From: Ephemerocybe angulata
Lineage: Eukaryota; Basidiomycota; Agaricomycetes; Agaricales; Psathyrellaceae
DNA length: 64,000 nt
NCBI GenBank assembly: GCA_013368325.1
Contig: JAACJK010000222.1
Coordinates: forward strand, 434,001 to 498,000
Direction: 5' to 3'
The notes under the pieces were generated by a model, which ran no database searches, was not told where the DNA came from, and was given only the letters and a program-made list of their open reading frames with translations. The position numbers and the translations under genes were made by a program. Each line of letters opens with the position of its first letter. Positions within the stretch are counted from its first letter, which is position 1. Of this stretch, positions 44,047-56,296 are shown in pieces.

Positions 44047-47000
44047 TCAGACGAAGGGAAGATGGGATAATGAAGCGCTGCCTTGAATAGGGGAAGAATA
44101 GGTGGCGTAGTCGTACTCATACAGGTCATCAGTGTTGAGCTTTGGCTTTTTGGCGCGTTTCTTCTGCTCCTTCTTCTGCTTGACGGCGTTTACGGCCAAG
44201 TCCAAATGGAATGAAACATCTGCAGCTACAGAAGGCACCTGCTTCACCATTGCTTCCACCTCCCCCACCAACTTCCTCAGTGTCTCGATATCGCGCTGTT
44301 TGTGCCATTCCGATTTCGGCTCAAGCTGTGCGAAGAGGAGCTTAGAGAACTTCAGGATGTTGCTATTGAGACGTCAGCGCTTGAAATCTTCAATCAAACG
44401 ACAGAACGTAGCGTACCCAATTTCAGTTCTCTTTCTGCCGAGATTCTCAAGAACCTGTCCCCTCGCTGACGCTATCGCTGCCTTCGCCTTCACCTTCTCT
44501 GCATATGCGAAGATCTGGAGTCCATTCAGGCATACAAGAATATGAGGAAGCATGCCTAAGTACAAGGCACGGTAGAGGCTGCGGGGTGGCCAATCGATCT
44601 TGACCGACGACCTCATGTAGGATTTGCACAACGAATCGTAGCTTTTCTGCGCTGTGGACTTGCTCGCGGAAAGACGCCTCGATTGAAGAACTCTTTGATA
44701 GAAAATGGCGATCTTCGAAGCAGCCGCGTATTTTTCATCGGAGATAAAGTCCACGACCAGAGGCGTCGCGGTGCTAACGAGGGAATCTGCGATTTCCTGT
44801 GCGTCGGCGAGGTTAAGAGGTGCAGTATTGTGCGGCTCGGCAGCTTCTTCATCCACCTGCTCGTGTTCGGCATCGTCTGGCACGATTGCATCGGTATCTT
44901 CTGAGACATGTAGACTGAGGGGTCCAGAAGAAAGTCCTGTAATGACATCGTCCCGGGTATTGAAACTGACGACCTGGATTCCTGGTGGCGGGCGATTCTC
45001 TTGGACAATTTGACTTTCCCAACACAGAACCAGGTTGTCCAGGTGCGAGCCACTGACGGATGTTTGCACGGCTAACTTGATCCCACCCCAGGAATGCCTG
45101 CCAATGAAGCTACATAAAGAGATAGGTCAGTAAGCACATTGCCGAAGAGTCATCAGTGACATACGGTTTAAAGGTAGGGTGATGCACAGTAATCGCGTTC
45201 AACGCTTTCATAATCCCGACAATTTTCTCTCGTAGGTCCGGGTAATTGAGATTGTAGCCAACTAATGACACGACGTTAGTTGTTTTTGCCCAAAATTTGC
45301 GACTGCATCACGTACTTAGCCCAATAGCTCGACAGCTGTTAGGAGGACGTCAGTACACGGCCATTTACAACGAGAAATTTGAGAGACAGACATTCTCGAT
45401 ATGAAGAGATACCTTATACTGGGATTGTAAGCTAGATGAGTACCCTCAAAGATGAGGTATCCTGGAGTGTGAAGCGCAATTTCAATGAATGAGATCCAAG
45501 AGCAAGGGGGTTGAAACGTACTAGCTGCGTCCTTGCCATGGATCAAGGTTTCCAAGAGAACTTCGAGGGAGTCTAAGAGAAGGTCGACGAGCGGTGTATC
45601 GGCATGTGCAGTAGATATATGTTGAAGAAGGAGGAGGAGCCATCCCCGAGGAAGTGTAACATTGTGGAGGTTGAAGCCACGCCGCGCGAGAATTAGAGAT
45701 CCCGTAAGGTAATCGACGAGATGGCATAGCACGTTCACGTCAATCTGTATCTCTTTGATGTCAACGACTCGCCTGGGCGCATATAAGAAATCAATAAGGA
45801 ACATCAACTCTTTTCAAGAATTACGAAGGGGACTGACTTGAGGAACAGTATACCGGCTGAAACAAAGGCTTTGTCTTTCGCTTGCAACGATTGAAAGAGC
45901 TCCGGTAAAATGTAGATCTTGTCCTTACTGTTCGCAATCGTCCTGAAGTAGTAGAGTGAACGCTCAAAGGCGCCAAGTAGGGGTGCACCAGAAAGGTAGC
46001 TCTCGGCGTGTTCGCGGTCGATGAAGAGTGATAAAAACCCTGCTTCGTAGAGAAAGGTCAGCAGTGTGCTATCTTGAGCGACATTCCGGGTGTTCAAGAT
46101 GTCGTTTGACCATCGCTTCACGATTACAAATGCCTGTTGGGCTTCTGGCACAGAATCGATTGACGTCGTTGCCTGGAAGCCAAGCATATGTGTCGACGGC
46201 CACATCGTCTCGAACAGCTTGTGGATCCAATGTATACTTTAAACAACAAGGACGAGCTCAATGATACAAACACTAAACACTTTAAACTTTCACTCACCGC
46301 CTTTCATGCAAGGTATCCTTCAGAAGTGGAATCGAGTGATAAACGTGGCAGATTAAGATCTGGAGGGCGTGAATCTTCAGCTGCCTATAGAACCAGTCCT
46401 GTGTGAGATCCTTGGGATGCGTGTGATACCCTAGGCAGTAGCTGGCTTTATGACAGCCTTTGACATTCAGAATCGAGGATATGCAAGGGCTGAAGGCCGC
46501 AGCGCTACGGCATTTCGAGTCCTCGTCGGCTAGGCGGGCCTGCAGTCGGTGCCAAAGCTCCTGTGTCAAAACTAGATGAAGGTCGTAACCGGCGGCGATG
46601 ATACACTCGCCGCCCTTCATAGACCTGGACTTCGCTGCCTGTTGATAGATCCAGGTTCCAGGCATGAGACTGTATGCATTTTCCATTGGCGCCCGTGTAA
46701 AGTTGAAGAGCCTCTGGATATGCGGGCTCGAGATGTCCAGAGTGAGGATGATGTCTTTAAACACCGAGACATATTTGGAGAAGTCTTCTAGGATTGCGAC
46801 GAGGTCGACATTTGTGGCATTGACCAGAGAGGGGAAGTTGGTGAACTGATGGTCGAAGCAGAGGAGTGCTTCGTGTTTCTGGTTACGCTTCAAAAACCCG
46901 TATGCCAGCCTCCGGAAGACGGAAGTGTCGCTCGCGGCCACCGTCAAGTTCTCGAAGATAGCGAGCTATATGTCTACATTAGAGATGCTGGTCTAGTTTG

Positions 47001-50000
47001 ATGTAAACAACAGACCTCGTCCCTCTGCGTTGGCGAGAGTAGGCTCCTGTCTATACCTGACGCGAGTTCCAAGAATGCAAGGGCTTTGGTATCGGTGTCC
47101 TTAATCTTCTGCGAAAAGGACGTATGCTGCCATAATCCCTGAAGTATGTAGTCGTTAGCCATAGCAATCGACCCTGCGTTCCGCTCATCCAGAAGGAGGA
47201 CCCGGATGGCTTCCATAGTACGACCTTCTCGAGCGTGAACTTCGGCCGCCAGTTGGTAGCTGCCTAACTCAACGAGAACAGAAGCATGGCACTCGTCTAA
47301 AAGGATGTTGTCTTCAAGGTAATCCAGCTGTTCCTCGACGGAGTCGAAGAGAGCTTTGGCCTTCCTAGAACCGACAAGGCTGTTGAGAAGTGAATGTCTT
47401 GATAGATAACAAAACCAACCTGAAATCCTTATTCATGAAGTAGAAGAGCCTGGCCACCTCGAAGGTGGCTTCTGCCAGTCCCGCCGGTAATTTCTGGCGA
47501 TACTTCCGAACAACGTTGGTGGCTTCGAGATACATTTCGCCCCTTTGGTAGACCTTGATGGCATTGGGGTACTCAGTCGCGGATATGTAGGCCTCTGCCG
47601 CATTTCCATGGTCCTCGAAACCACCGCCTGCATGCTCATAGCAATACCCGGCATTATGGAAAAGAACACGTCGTTCATCACCCTTTCCGCCCTTCGCGCA
47701 TTCCAGAAATGAGATTGCTGCCGTTCGGAAGGTCTCTCGGCGGACCCGCACTCTCTCGGGGTTGACTGGCTGAATCTGTTTTGCGTCCTCGCGAAGCTGG
47801 TGGGCACGGGCAATCGCACTTTCACGGGCCAGCCCTGCGCGATCAAAAGCATTTGCTGCTTGCATATACTGGCGTTTGTTGAAGAAGGCATGTCCAGTGT
47901 CGGCCCATTCTTCGGGTGCAGAGCTGACGGCGATTCGAGGGATGTCCCCCCCACCGGGACGGCAAATTTCGATGAATCCTTTCGACTCCCACAAGAGCTA
48001 GAGAACGGGGGAAAATTAGGTTATGGACTCCTTCGGATCACGATTTAAGTACGGATACTCACTCTCATGGGTTCAGCCTTCTCCGAGGAGTCGACGATCC
48101 ACAGATTTTTGCGAGAGCGAGTAATGGCAACGTAGAGGAACTTGAGTTCACTGCAAACGCCGGCGTGACGTTCTTCCTCGAATCGCGGAGCAGGTAATGC
48201 GGTGGGGCTCGAAGTCTTGAGCATATTCAAAACAATGCGCCATTGGCTGACATCAACCTTTGAATCCTCGAAGAACTTGTAGAGAAGGACCTAATCAAAT
48301 GTAAGTCATTGTCAGAAAATTGCGGCAATACGGAGAGAAGGGTTCATGCTGACATCATCGAATTCAAGGCCTTTGCTGTCGTAAAGTGTCCTGTACCGAC
48401 GGCAGTTAATACTGCGTAACCTGATAAGTATACTATCAATTGAGTGACGCACAAGATCACGCCAATATCTCCAACCCGCTGGCGAAGCTCGTTTCTCGCT
48501 GTTTCGTCCCTCACCAATATACCTAGAAAGACTTTAAGCCTCCTTCGGTTTACGCGGTCAGTGATCTGAGCTGCACTAACACTGTCGAGCCCCGAACTCA
48601 ATGCGTTCACCACTATATAGTGTGCTCTGAGCATGCGATCCCACAAGCTGTAAGAATGTACTCACGAATCTCCAAAGAGAAACTGATCATATGCGATAGT
48701 ATCTGTGCCCCAACCGGTGAAGAATACAGGCTTTGCGCCGTCGACAATTCCCCGTTCAGGTGCCAAAGAGTCAATCGCGTATGGCCAGAATTGAGAGATT
48801 AAGTCGATGGCCGTCGTTGCGCATCGCACGATACCGTTGTGCGAACGGTAGTTCACCACGAGTTGGAAAGTACGAAGTTCGGACTGTGTGATGCCACTTC
48901 CGTCGATTGACTTCTGCATTCGTCGTTGCTGCAAACGGACATCCGAGAAGTTAAAACCAAAAAAAAAATCTGAATCTGATATGAAAGTAACCACCCTACC
49001 TCAAGCCTATAGAGGAACGCTTTAAGGTCATTGAACCTGAAGGAGCTCCCAATTGCAATGGTCTGCGCAGTGTCGCCCGCCCAGAATAGCCCATTCGGGT
49101 TGCGGCATATCGAGCGCAGAACTAATAAAGTTCAGAGTGTGACTCGAAAGCTTTAGTCTGGGCTAAGGACTCACGCATCGCGTCGATGATGAGGTTGTCT
49201 TGTGCCTCGTCAACATACAGGTAGTCTATCTTTGACCCAGGCACGCCTTCTGTTTCAAAGGCTTTCAAGATACGGTGGGTTCTGCACACAACACACAGTC
49301 AGTTCGTCTATCCAAACAAGAAGGCGAATGATGCATACCGGTCAGCGGTGTCGAAGTCGCTATGTTGCTGTTTCTGCTTCACGTACGCTTTGAACAAAGA
49401 GTAAACTTTATCCCGCTGCTTCGCGAATGTGTGCTGCGCGCGGTGGCTGAGCTTGGAGTACGATTCACGACTGAGGTGGCGAGTTTCATGGCTCAGGGAT
49501 TGCTCTGACCCTTCTATCACACCTAGCATCTCTCCATACACCAGGGCGGGATCTTTGGAATGGTCAGTTTGAGCCAAAGACGCAGCTGTGGATTGGGCAT
49601 ACCAAAAGTCTTCGTGAGTTCCTGGGAGAAATGCGGCCAATACTTCACAAGGAAGGTGTCGTAGGAGATTGGGTCGCTCTCCTTCTCGGACCAAACGCTC
49701 GTGTCTTGTCGTGACGGAGCGACATCGCCTTCAAGAAGATATAGAAGCTGCAAAGGTCATAAGGATTTAACAGCTGAGGATAAATAGACTCCCTCCCACC
49801 TGATTGAATGTAAGGAAAAGGGGAAAGTGGTGGTCTTGCAGGAGACTGAACTTTGCCGGCAAACCGGCCTTCCATACGATGTCATCTTCGCGGTCATACA
49901 GCCCAGTCTCTTTCTGTAAAAGCTTTCGCCTCTCTGCGATATAGTTCAGCTCGTCCCTAGACTTCTGGGCAGCAGACATTGACTCGAGGAGCTTGGAAAA

Positions 50001-52412
50001 GTACTCCTCAACGCGTGTCGCTAAGACGCGAGATTGCGTGACAAAGAGTTGGCGAGGTTTGGCGAGGCTAGTCAATCCGACTTGCTGGCTATAAGCGCGT
50101 TCGATCCCGAGCATTTTGAACAGCATTGTAGTCGTTTTCCTTTCGATGATTGTCAGATCGCTCTTAGGTACGGGGTTGAACAGCCGCAGGGCAATGCTCA
50201 CCCGGTACCGCTTCGACCAAGGACGTAGCATGAGTGGGGGTGCTCGATGATTTCTTTTTCTTGTCGGCTGCCACTGTTGTGAGTAGTGATTTTGAAGATA
50301 ACACAAATTAACGAACGTGACGTCGAAGACATGGGCAGCGTCAAGGTCGGCCCAGATGCCTATGTGTCAGACATTTTGTCAGAGATTAGAGGATGGAGCG
50401 TATCAATCATCGTACTTGTAAGTAGTTCCTGAGATATCGGAGGTTAATTTGACAATCACGTATTTAAAACGGTAGGGAGAACGAACCTTGGACAGTGTAA
50501 CAAACTTCTCCAAACTGTTGTAAAGTCAACCATTTGACAATGCGAGACTTGGAACAACAAAACAACGACGACGTACCCTAGAAGGGAGTGTAACTGGAGT
50601 TGAAATCAGATGAGCAAACTGGTTAATAGATGGACGAAAAACGCATACTTCTTCGAGATCCTCCTTAGGCAGCTCAGGGACGGGGATTGCGTCTTGGACA
50701 GCATCCTCGTCCAGGGGTGGGAAGCTCGCAGGGAGAATGCCCTTGTTGCTCTGAAGGGGTTTGTTTCGGAAGGTGCATCTCCTACGATACTCCTTCCCCT
50801 TCCCAGCAAGCTGGTTTCCGACGGACGTCCACAGCTGTTTTTTGATTTCCTGGTGGCTGTAGATCCCAAATATCTTTATGACTGATGTAGGAGGGTTAGA
50901 AGAAATAACACCTCGATATTTGCTGTGAAACCGACCTTGGCGCTCGGTCTGCAAGTGGCAAGCTCGGTGCTTAGGGCGCAATAGGCGTATCACGAAGAGA
51001 AAGGGAACGTACTTCGCTATGGTAGTCCGGGAGGCAGTCAATTCGATACTGGTACGTCCGGTCAGCCGAGTGCTTGATCGGTGCGTTATTGTTACGTACC
51101 ACCAGACGACGATCACCAGGTAGCTTGGCCTCGTATATGGGCAAAGTGTGATTCCCCTTGTTGTTGAGGCATTTCTGATTGTCATAACAGAAGTCGCCAT
51201 GTGAGAGCTCGCTGTAAGGAAAGAATGTCAATGTATGGTATGCAGGAATACACATATAAGACTTACACGATCTTGGTGAGGACGGCTTTGAGAGTGTACT
51301 CCGGGTCTCCCTTTTCAATGGTGCGCAAATTACCTTCGGCACGGCCTGAGAGCATAATTCGCCAGGCCCCGAGCCCACGGGCATTCTCGAAGTACAGCGA
51401 ACTAACAGATGCTTCGTTATTTTGACTCGCATGACGGCTTACACATGAAACTTACGCTTTCATCGTTGGCTGAGCAAGGAGCGCCTCCGATGTTGTTTCG
51501 ACTTGTCCTCCCGGTGTGGCGTGGTCGATCTCGGTTTTCGAAGGAAATGTACCGTCGGTTGTGCTTGCAGGTTTCAGGGAAGCCTCGATGAACATGGCTT
51601 GGATAATTGGTATCACCTCTTTGTCTTGCAAGGACGCGAGGTATCCCTAGGTATGATATAGCAAGACCATATATTGTCATTCGATGTTGGACGCACCTTC
51701 AAGTCGGCTTGGAGCATCTCCATAAGTAACTTGGCGGTCGCCAGGGCTTGTTCACGAGACTCTGGCATGGGTATCTCGAGTTTGGCGAGGTCTTGCTCAC
51801 TGGGCCCTTGCTGCCGCGTCCCCTTTGGAACTTTCGGAGGCTGGTTCTTGCGGGTCTGCTTTACCTTCACTAAAAACGACAGCCCCTCGAACTCATCCAA
51901 AACCTCATTCGTAGCAGTGCTTGACTCGCTGAAGGTCATAGATAAGAGCACCGGAAGGACTCTTGGGATGGTGTTTGCGCGAACGAACGCTTTGGGGTCG
52001 AGGTGTTCCCCTCTGGGATGTTGGAAGAAGTATAGGAAATGCGAGAGTCGCTCGATAACTCTGCCTTGTATATTGTTTGCAAGTCTCTCAGAAGACTTGG
52101 TGATGCTTTCTGAGAACCAAGTTGATAGTGGCTTGGACCAACTGCCGCCTATAAGGTGGCTCAGTGGGCGATCTACGATGAGAAAGGGCGGGACGCACTC
52201 GACAGAACAAGTTCCATCAGCCTTTCGGGTCGAGAGGTTGCATGCAGTTTGGTCAAAACCGATTCAACTCGGTCGTCAGAAAGTAACGACGGGTCAAGGC
52301 CACCGAGGACTTGGTGTACGTCGTCGACAGTCTGACATTCACCAAGCTGCCTACACAGCTTGGAGAGCCAGCCTTGCTCTGAAGTCGGAGTACCGCTGGC
52401 CTTTAGTTCCAT
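44047..52412 (-). CDS. Giant UvrD/Rep-like SF1 helicase, TRANK1-like (HEL2)
   Basis: Full-length divergent paralog of HEL1, opposite strand, same motif order. The N-terminal MELKASGTPTSEQGWLSKLC aligns with the HEL1 start; both end their first exon in RLMELVL. Walker A: LGRSGTG, intron, KTTTMLFKMLGIERA (about 50245-50145). Motif II YVDEAQDNLI is near 49220, motif III AGDTAQTIAIGSSFRF near 49060, motif IV NYRSHNG near 48845, motif V SKGLEFDDV near 48360 and motif VI VAITRSRKNLWIVD near 48115. A TPR-like helical region follows (AGYCYEHAG, AAEAYISATEYPNAIKVY). The C-terminal domain has LYRALYLGMLPHILVCLNGL and ends near QGSASLSHLPFV. Identity with HEL1 is high around the ATPase motifs and much lower outside. 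No disabling change found by eye. It sits 0.98 kb from DOT1. Confidence 0.85.
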
Positions 52413-53391
52413 GATATGGGAAGAAAGGTCATGCGGGATCGATGCTGTTGAACTCCCTTTATAAGGCCTCAGGCGTCTAGATTAAACCTTGATACGGATA
52501 GAAGTCACGCCTGTTCTGAGGTCATTGTGGACACATACAGTACGACTTCCGCAGCGCTTCAAAAGAAGGATGGGGACGTGGCTTGGGAAGGCAAGGGAAC
52601 GTTTCCAAACCATAGGTCCAGTTCTTGGGCCGCTGTACGTCTATGGGACCCCATAACTTACGCCATTCTGGGTATCACCATCGTACAGACTGGATTGCAG
52701 GCAGCGGGAAATGTCAAGATCAAAGCCAAGTTCGCCTTTGCAAAAGCGTCACGCCCCGGTGACGGTCACATCATCGGTCACAACGGCGCGCTGCTCCCGG
52801 CCAATCGCCAACTCGAAGCGCCTCAGCGCTTGTCTTCCCCCAACTCCTCCTGCCCATGGCTTTCAAGCTTCAGGCCTCCCCTCGCTATGGTTCAAAATTC
52901 TAACTGTAATTACATTTTATTCTTTATTTAAATAAATAAGTTGTACAACAGGGACTGACATGGACAAAGCAAACAGCGTTACAAGAGTTATGGCAAACCA
53001 AAGTCAAAAGTGTCAAAAGTGTTCAAGCTCACAAACCCAGCCAAACGACCGACCCATCTAATTACTAGAAAGTGTGCGGAGGTATATGTATGTATGTATA
53101 GAAACTGCGCGAGGTATACGCTCGAAGAGAATAGAATAGTAGTCGTGAATCAAGAGAATGGTCCGGTCCCACCGTCCTTCCGCAAGATTAGTGAAGAATA
53201 AACGCAATGCGCAGTACGATGAAAGGCTCTAGAATGGTTGTTAAGATACGAGTCCCCTGCTCGCGATCAGAAAGAAATGGCGAAGGAAGACGACAAATCG
53301 AAGTTTTGAAGTGAGAAAGAACTTGAAAGCAAGAAAGCAACGAGAGCAACAAGGCAAAAACGATGTGGATCAGCATGCATGCAGGCAGTGG
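52413..53391. other. Intergenic region between HEL2 and DOT1
   Basis: Promoter side of HEL2 and 3' flank of DOT1. An open frame at 52527-52931 (+) contains ILGITIVQTGLQAAG followed by NVKIKAKFAFAKAS. This vaguely recalls the helicase C-terminal pattern (LGMLPHIL...AKAK), but the match is too weak to annotate. Confidence 0.5.
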
Positions 53392-55566
53392 CTAACTGTC
53401 TCCTCCCCTCCTCCTCGACACTCTTCTTGGATGAGCGCTCTCGTACTTAGCTCTGATTTCTGCGTACCCCGTCCGGTCAACCTTGTGGATGTAGTAGGAA
53501 CCCCGCCCGTTACCCCAGGAGACGCTGCCGGAGTGATATTCCCGTTCGGTCACGTCGAATATAGTGCTGATATCGTCCAACTATAAACAGAGTGAAAGGT
53601 TATGACTGATTCGTGGGTGTCGGGCAGAAGATCGGCACATACGTTGCGTTCTGTCATTCGCGCATTGAGGGAACTGACAAAAGGGGCCAGGGAGACAACG
53701 ATAGCGCCTTCCTTGAGATCCAAGAACTTGGGCCTGAGCGCCTCATTCACTATAAGCAAGGCGTCAATACCTGTTTGATAGACCCCAGAAGCAGATATTT
53801 GAGGACTCACACTTCACGGTAAACACCTTGTTGTCCACAAGCACCACATCCGCCTTGGCCATCAGTTCGTCGAGCCTCCGACTCTTCAGCATATCCCCCT
53901 CCTCTAACTCCATATCCCCAATCCTCAAACCCCACATCCTCGCTCTGATCTTCATCTGCTCCAGCACGTTAACCGCAACACTCGCAGGCGCGGGCATGAG
54001 CTCGACGCCAAAGCTCTTGCACCCCGTCTGCAAGCTCGCCTGGACAACGATATTCCCCACCCCGCTCCCGAGATCGAGGAAGAGCGAGTCCTCGTTCATA
54101 TTCGTGACGCGCACAATCTCGTCGACAAGGCTCGGCATGAGCTCCCCGTACACGGTGCTCGAGAACGCCTTGTACCCGCGCAGCTTGGGCACGTTCGGGC
54201 CTACCGTGCGCTGATAGTTCTCCTCGACGATCCGCATCATCACTTTGTTCGGGAATCCCGCGTCGCGCCATTTGAGAGGGGCTTCCATGAGGGTGTTGCT
54301 CTTTTCGGGGCCGACTTCTTTGAAGGATCGGAGGAGTTGGTTGATCTCTTTCAGGATTCGGACAAAGGCGGGGCCGTCTTCGTCGTCTAACGCGCGTTTG
54401 AAGGCTCGGAGGAGGGGAAGGTCTGGTTGTGGTGGGGGAGGGGAGGAGGGAGCTTCTGGGCTGGCTTCTGAGTTTGGTTTTGAGGGGGAACTGGATACAG
54501 GAAGAAGTGCTGGTTCTGGTTCGGGAGTTGACGAGCGGGAGGTGGCTTCTGAAAGGGTATCCATTGGTATAGGTCCGAAAAGTGCCTTTTGCTCTTCCGT
54601 ACAGTAGTCTAAGGTCAGAACGAGGGGTTAGGAAGGCCCAATAGTAACACTGAAAGCACGGACATTCGACAATGGTGTAAAGTGATGATTCTAGGTCATA
54701 GATAGGGTTATAGTGGTCCACATCCTTGGGTGCGAGCAGTATGTACCTGGGAACGCGACTCGATAAGTCCGGGGAACTAGAGGCATTGGCACTGCACGGC
54801 ACTCACTGCTCGGATGCACCCCTATTCGGGTATTCTAGCTCCACAACAGGAGGGTTTATAGCATGCGGTTCAAAGGAATCGTCGTTTGGGTCCTGCGGGT
54901 TCTTGAAATCTGTGAAGTCGCGTCGATTAGGGGCCATACACGTCGGGCACGCTACTTACAGGCTTTGTACGTCTTCATCAAGAGCTCAACCACCGATTTC
55001 GAGGTCAGATGGCGTTCCCCGGGCGTGCCGTCCTCATCCGTTCGCCAGTCTCTCTTGAACGTTGGGGCCTCCGAGACTAGTGGGGGAAACGAGGAGGTAG
55101 AGCGCGACCGACTGCCGATGCGGTATATAGGTTCTGGGGAGGGCGCTAGGTTCTCGGAACGGCTGGAACCGCGAGAGGTTGTCTTGGATGATGTACTGGG
55201 TTTGCGTTTGCGTACTTTCTTTGGTGCAGAGGTGGTGCGGAGGCGTTTCACGTCGCGTGGGAGGTCCGACTCGTCTCCCAGTCCCCCCTTTGGCATGCTC
55301 TTGCTCTTGCGCTTTCTGGGTTGTGGTGGGGGACTGGTGAGTGGTGACGATGGTGATGATGGTGTGGGTGGTCCTTGTGCTATCACTCTGTGAACCGGGA
55401 CATGTCTCTGGGCGGGTGGCACCTGAGCCACTGGGACACTGACTGCCTTGACAGTGACCCTTTCGAGAGTTGGCTCCGACGCGTCCTTTGGCGCGTTCTT
55501 GGAGTTGGTGGCGGAGCAGAAGTCGTAATCTGTCCTTGCACGTCGGGGCGGCTGGACGGAGAACAT
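53392..55566 (-). CDS. DOT1: Histone H3-K79 methyltransferase DOT1, complete copy
   Basis: Nuclear SAM-dependent enzyme that methylates H3 lysine 79. Six exons inferred, about 600 aa. The start at 55566 gives MFSVQPPRRARTDYDF. The basic N-terminal part is rich in KRKSKS/KKVRKRKP patches, as in nucleosome-binding tails. Exon 2: YFKNPQDPNDDSFEPHAINP. Exon 3: YILLAPKDVDHYNPIYDLES. Exon 4 begins YYCTEEQKALFGPIPMDTLS and carries the fold: LFLDLGSGVGNIVVQASLQT (SAM motif I), FGVELMPAPAS (ribose-binding Glu) and VVLVDNKVF. Exon 5: LRPKFLDLKEGAIVVSLAPF. Exon 6: SGSVSWGNGRGSYYIHKVDR. The family usually has Asn-Asn where VDN stands here. The internal ATG at 54564 (MDTLSEATS) is not the start, because conserved exons lie upstream. 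Source of the broken copy at 7152-14345. Confidence 0.93.
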
Positions 55567-56296
55567 GGTGGTCGGGAGCAACAGCCTGAGCAGCGAGCAA
55601 CGCCTACTGTCCCAGCGCCACGCTGGGCCTAAATTTGGGTGGCTGTGCTGGACACCCATCACTGACGGTCTGCATGATCCCCATTGCTGTTGCTCTTGCA
55701 CGTTGACGCCCTTGTACTGCTTTTCTTTATGCTCGCTTTGGACAGCACTATCGTCTGTGGAACTCAAACTCGAGGATATACTCTGGTACGCCACTTGGGG
55801 TAGATTCTAGACTTCCACGCTAACATAACCCTTACTACGTTCCGTAGATTCCACCGCCATTGACCCGGGCGGCACAAATAGCTCTGCTTTGCGGTTATCT
55901 TTTTACATCCATCATACATTCGCCCAAGGCACCATATTCCACCCCAAACGTTAGCCCTCGGGGTCCAGTCCTCGAGACTTGGGGATATGTGCACCAATGT
56001 GCTAGAAACGCTAAGAAACCGCGGAGAGTCCCTATTATTTGGTACCTGGCTCCGGATCAAACATCTTTTTGGCCCGAACCCGACGATATACGGAAAACAA
56101 ATCTGCCCATGATTTTCCAGTGTCGTACGCTCAGCACTACCCTGTAACCTCTCTCGACTCACATTTATTTATTGCAGGAACGAGCTATAAACTCGGGACT
56201 CCCCATGACATTGGACCTCCACTCCTTCGCTTCAAGCACCCGCTGAAACCCTGAATCAATACCACGCGTAACCCACAGCACCCAGCAAACTCGGCC
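55567..56296. other. Divergent intergenic region DOT1 / FAD oxidoreductase
   Basis: 730 bp of promoter sequence for two divergent genes. The DOT1 exon-1 frame stays open upstream to 55794, but MFSVQPPRRARTDY is the likelier start. No other gene seen. Confidence 0.5.

Noticed and set aside
43793..44086. 97-codon + frame near the HEL2 3' end
   Set aside because: No recognised motif and it overlaps the end of HEL2 on the other strand.
54245..54607. 120-codon + frame opposite DOT1 (also 7236-7604 opposite the broken copy)
   Set aside because: Antisense shadow of the Pro/Ser-rich DOT1 linker; its appearance at both copies follows from the duplication, not from function.
54564..54802. Using MDTLSEATS (54564) as the DOT1 start
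   Set aside because: Conserved DOT1 exons (YFKNPQDPND, YILLAPKDVDHYNP, YYCTEEQKALFGPIP) lie upstream and splice in frame.
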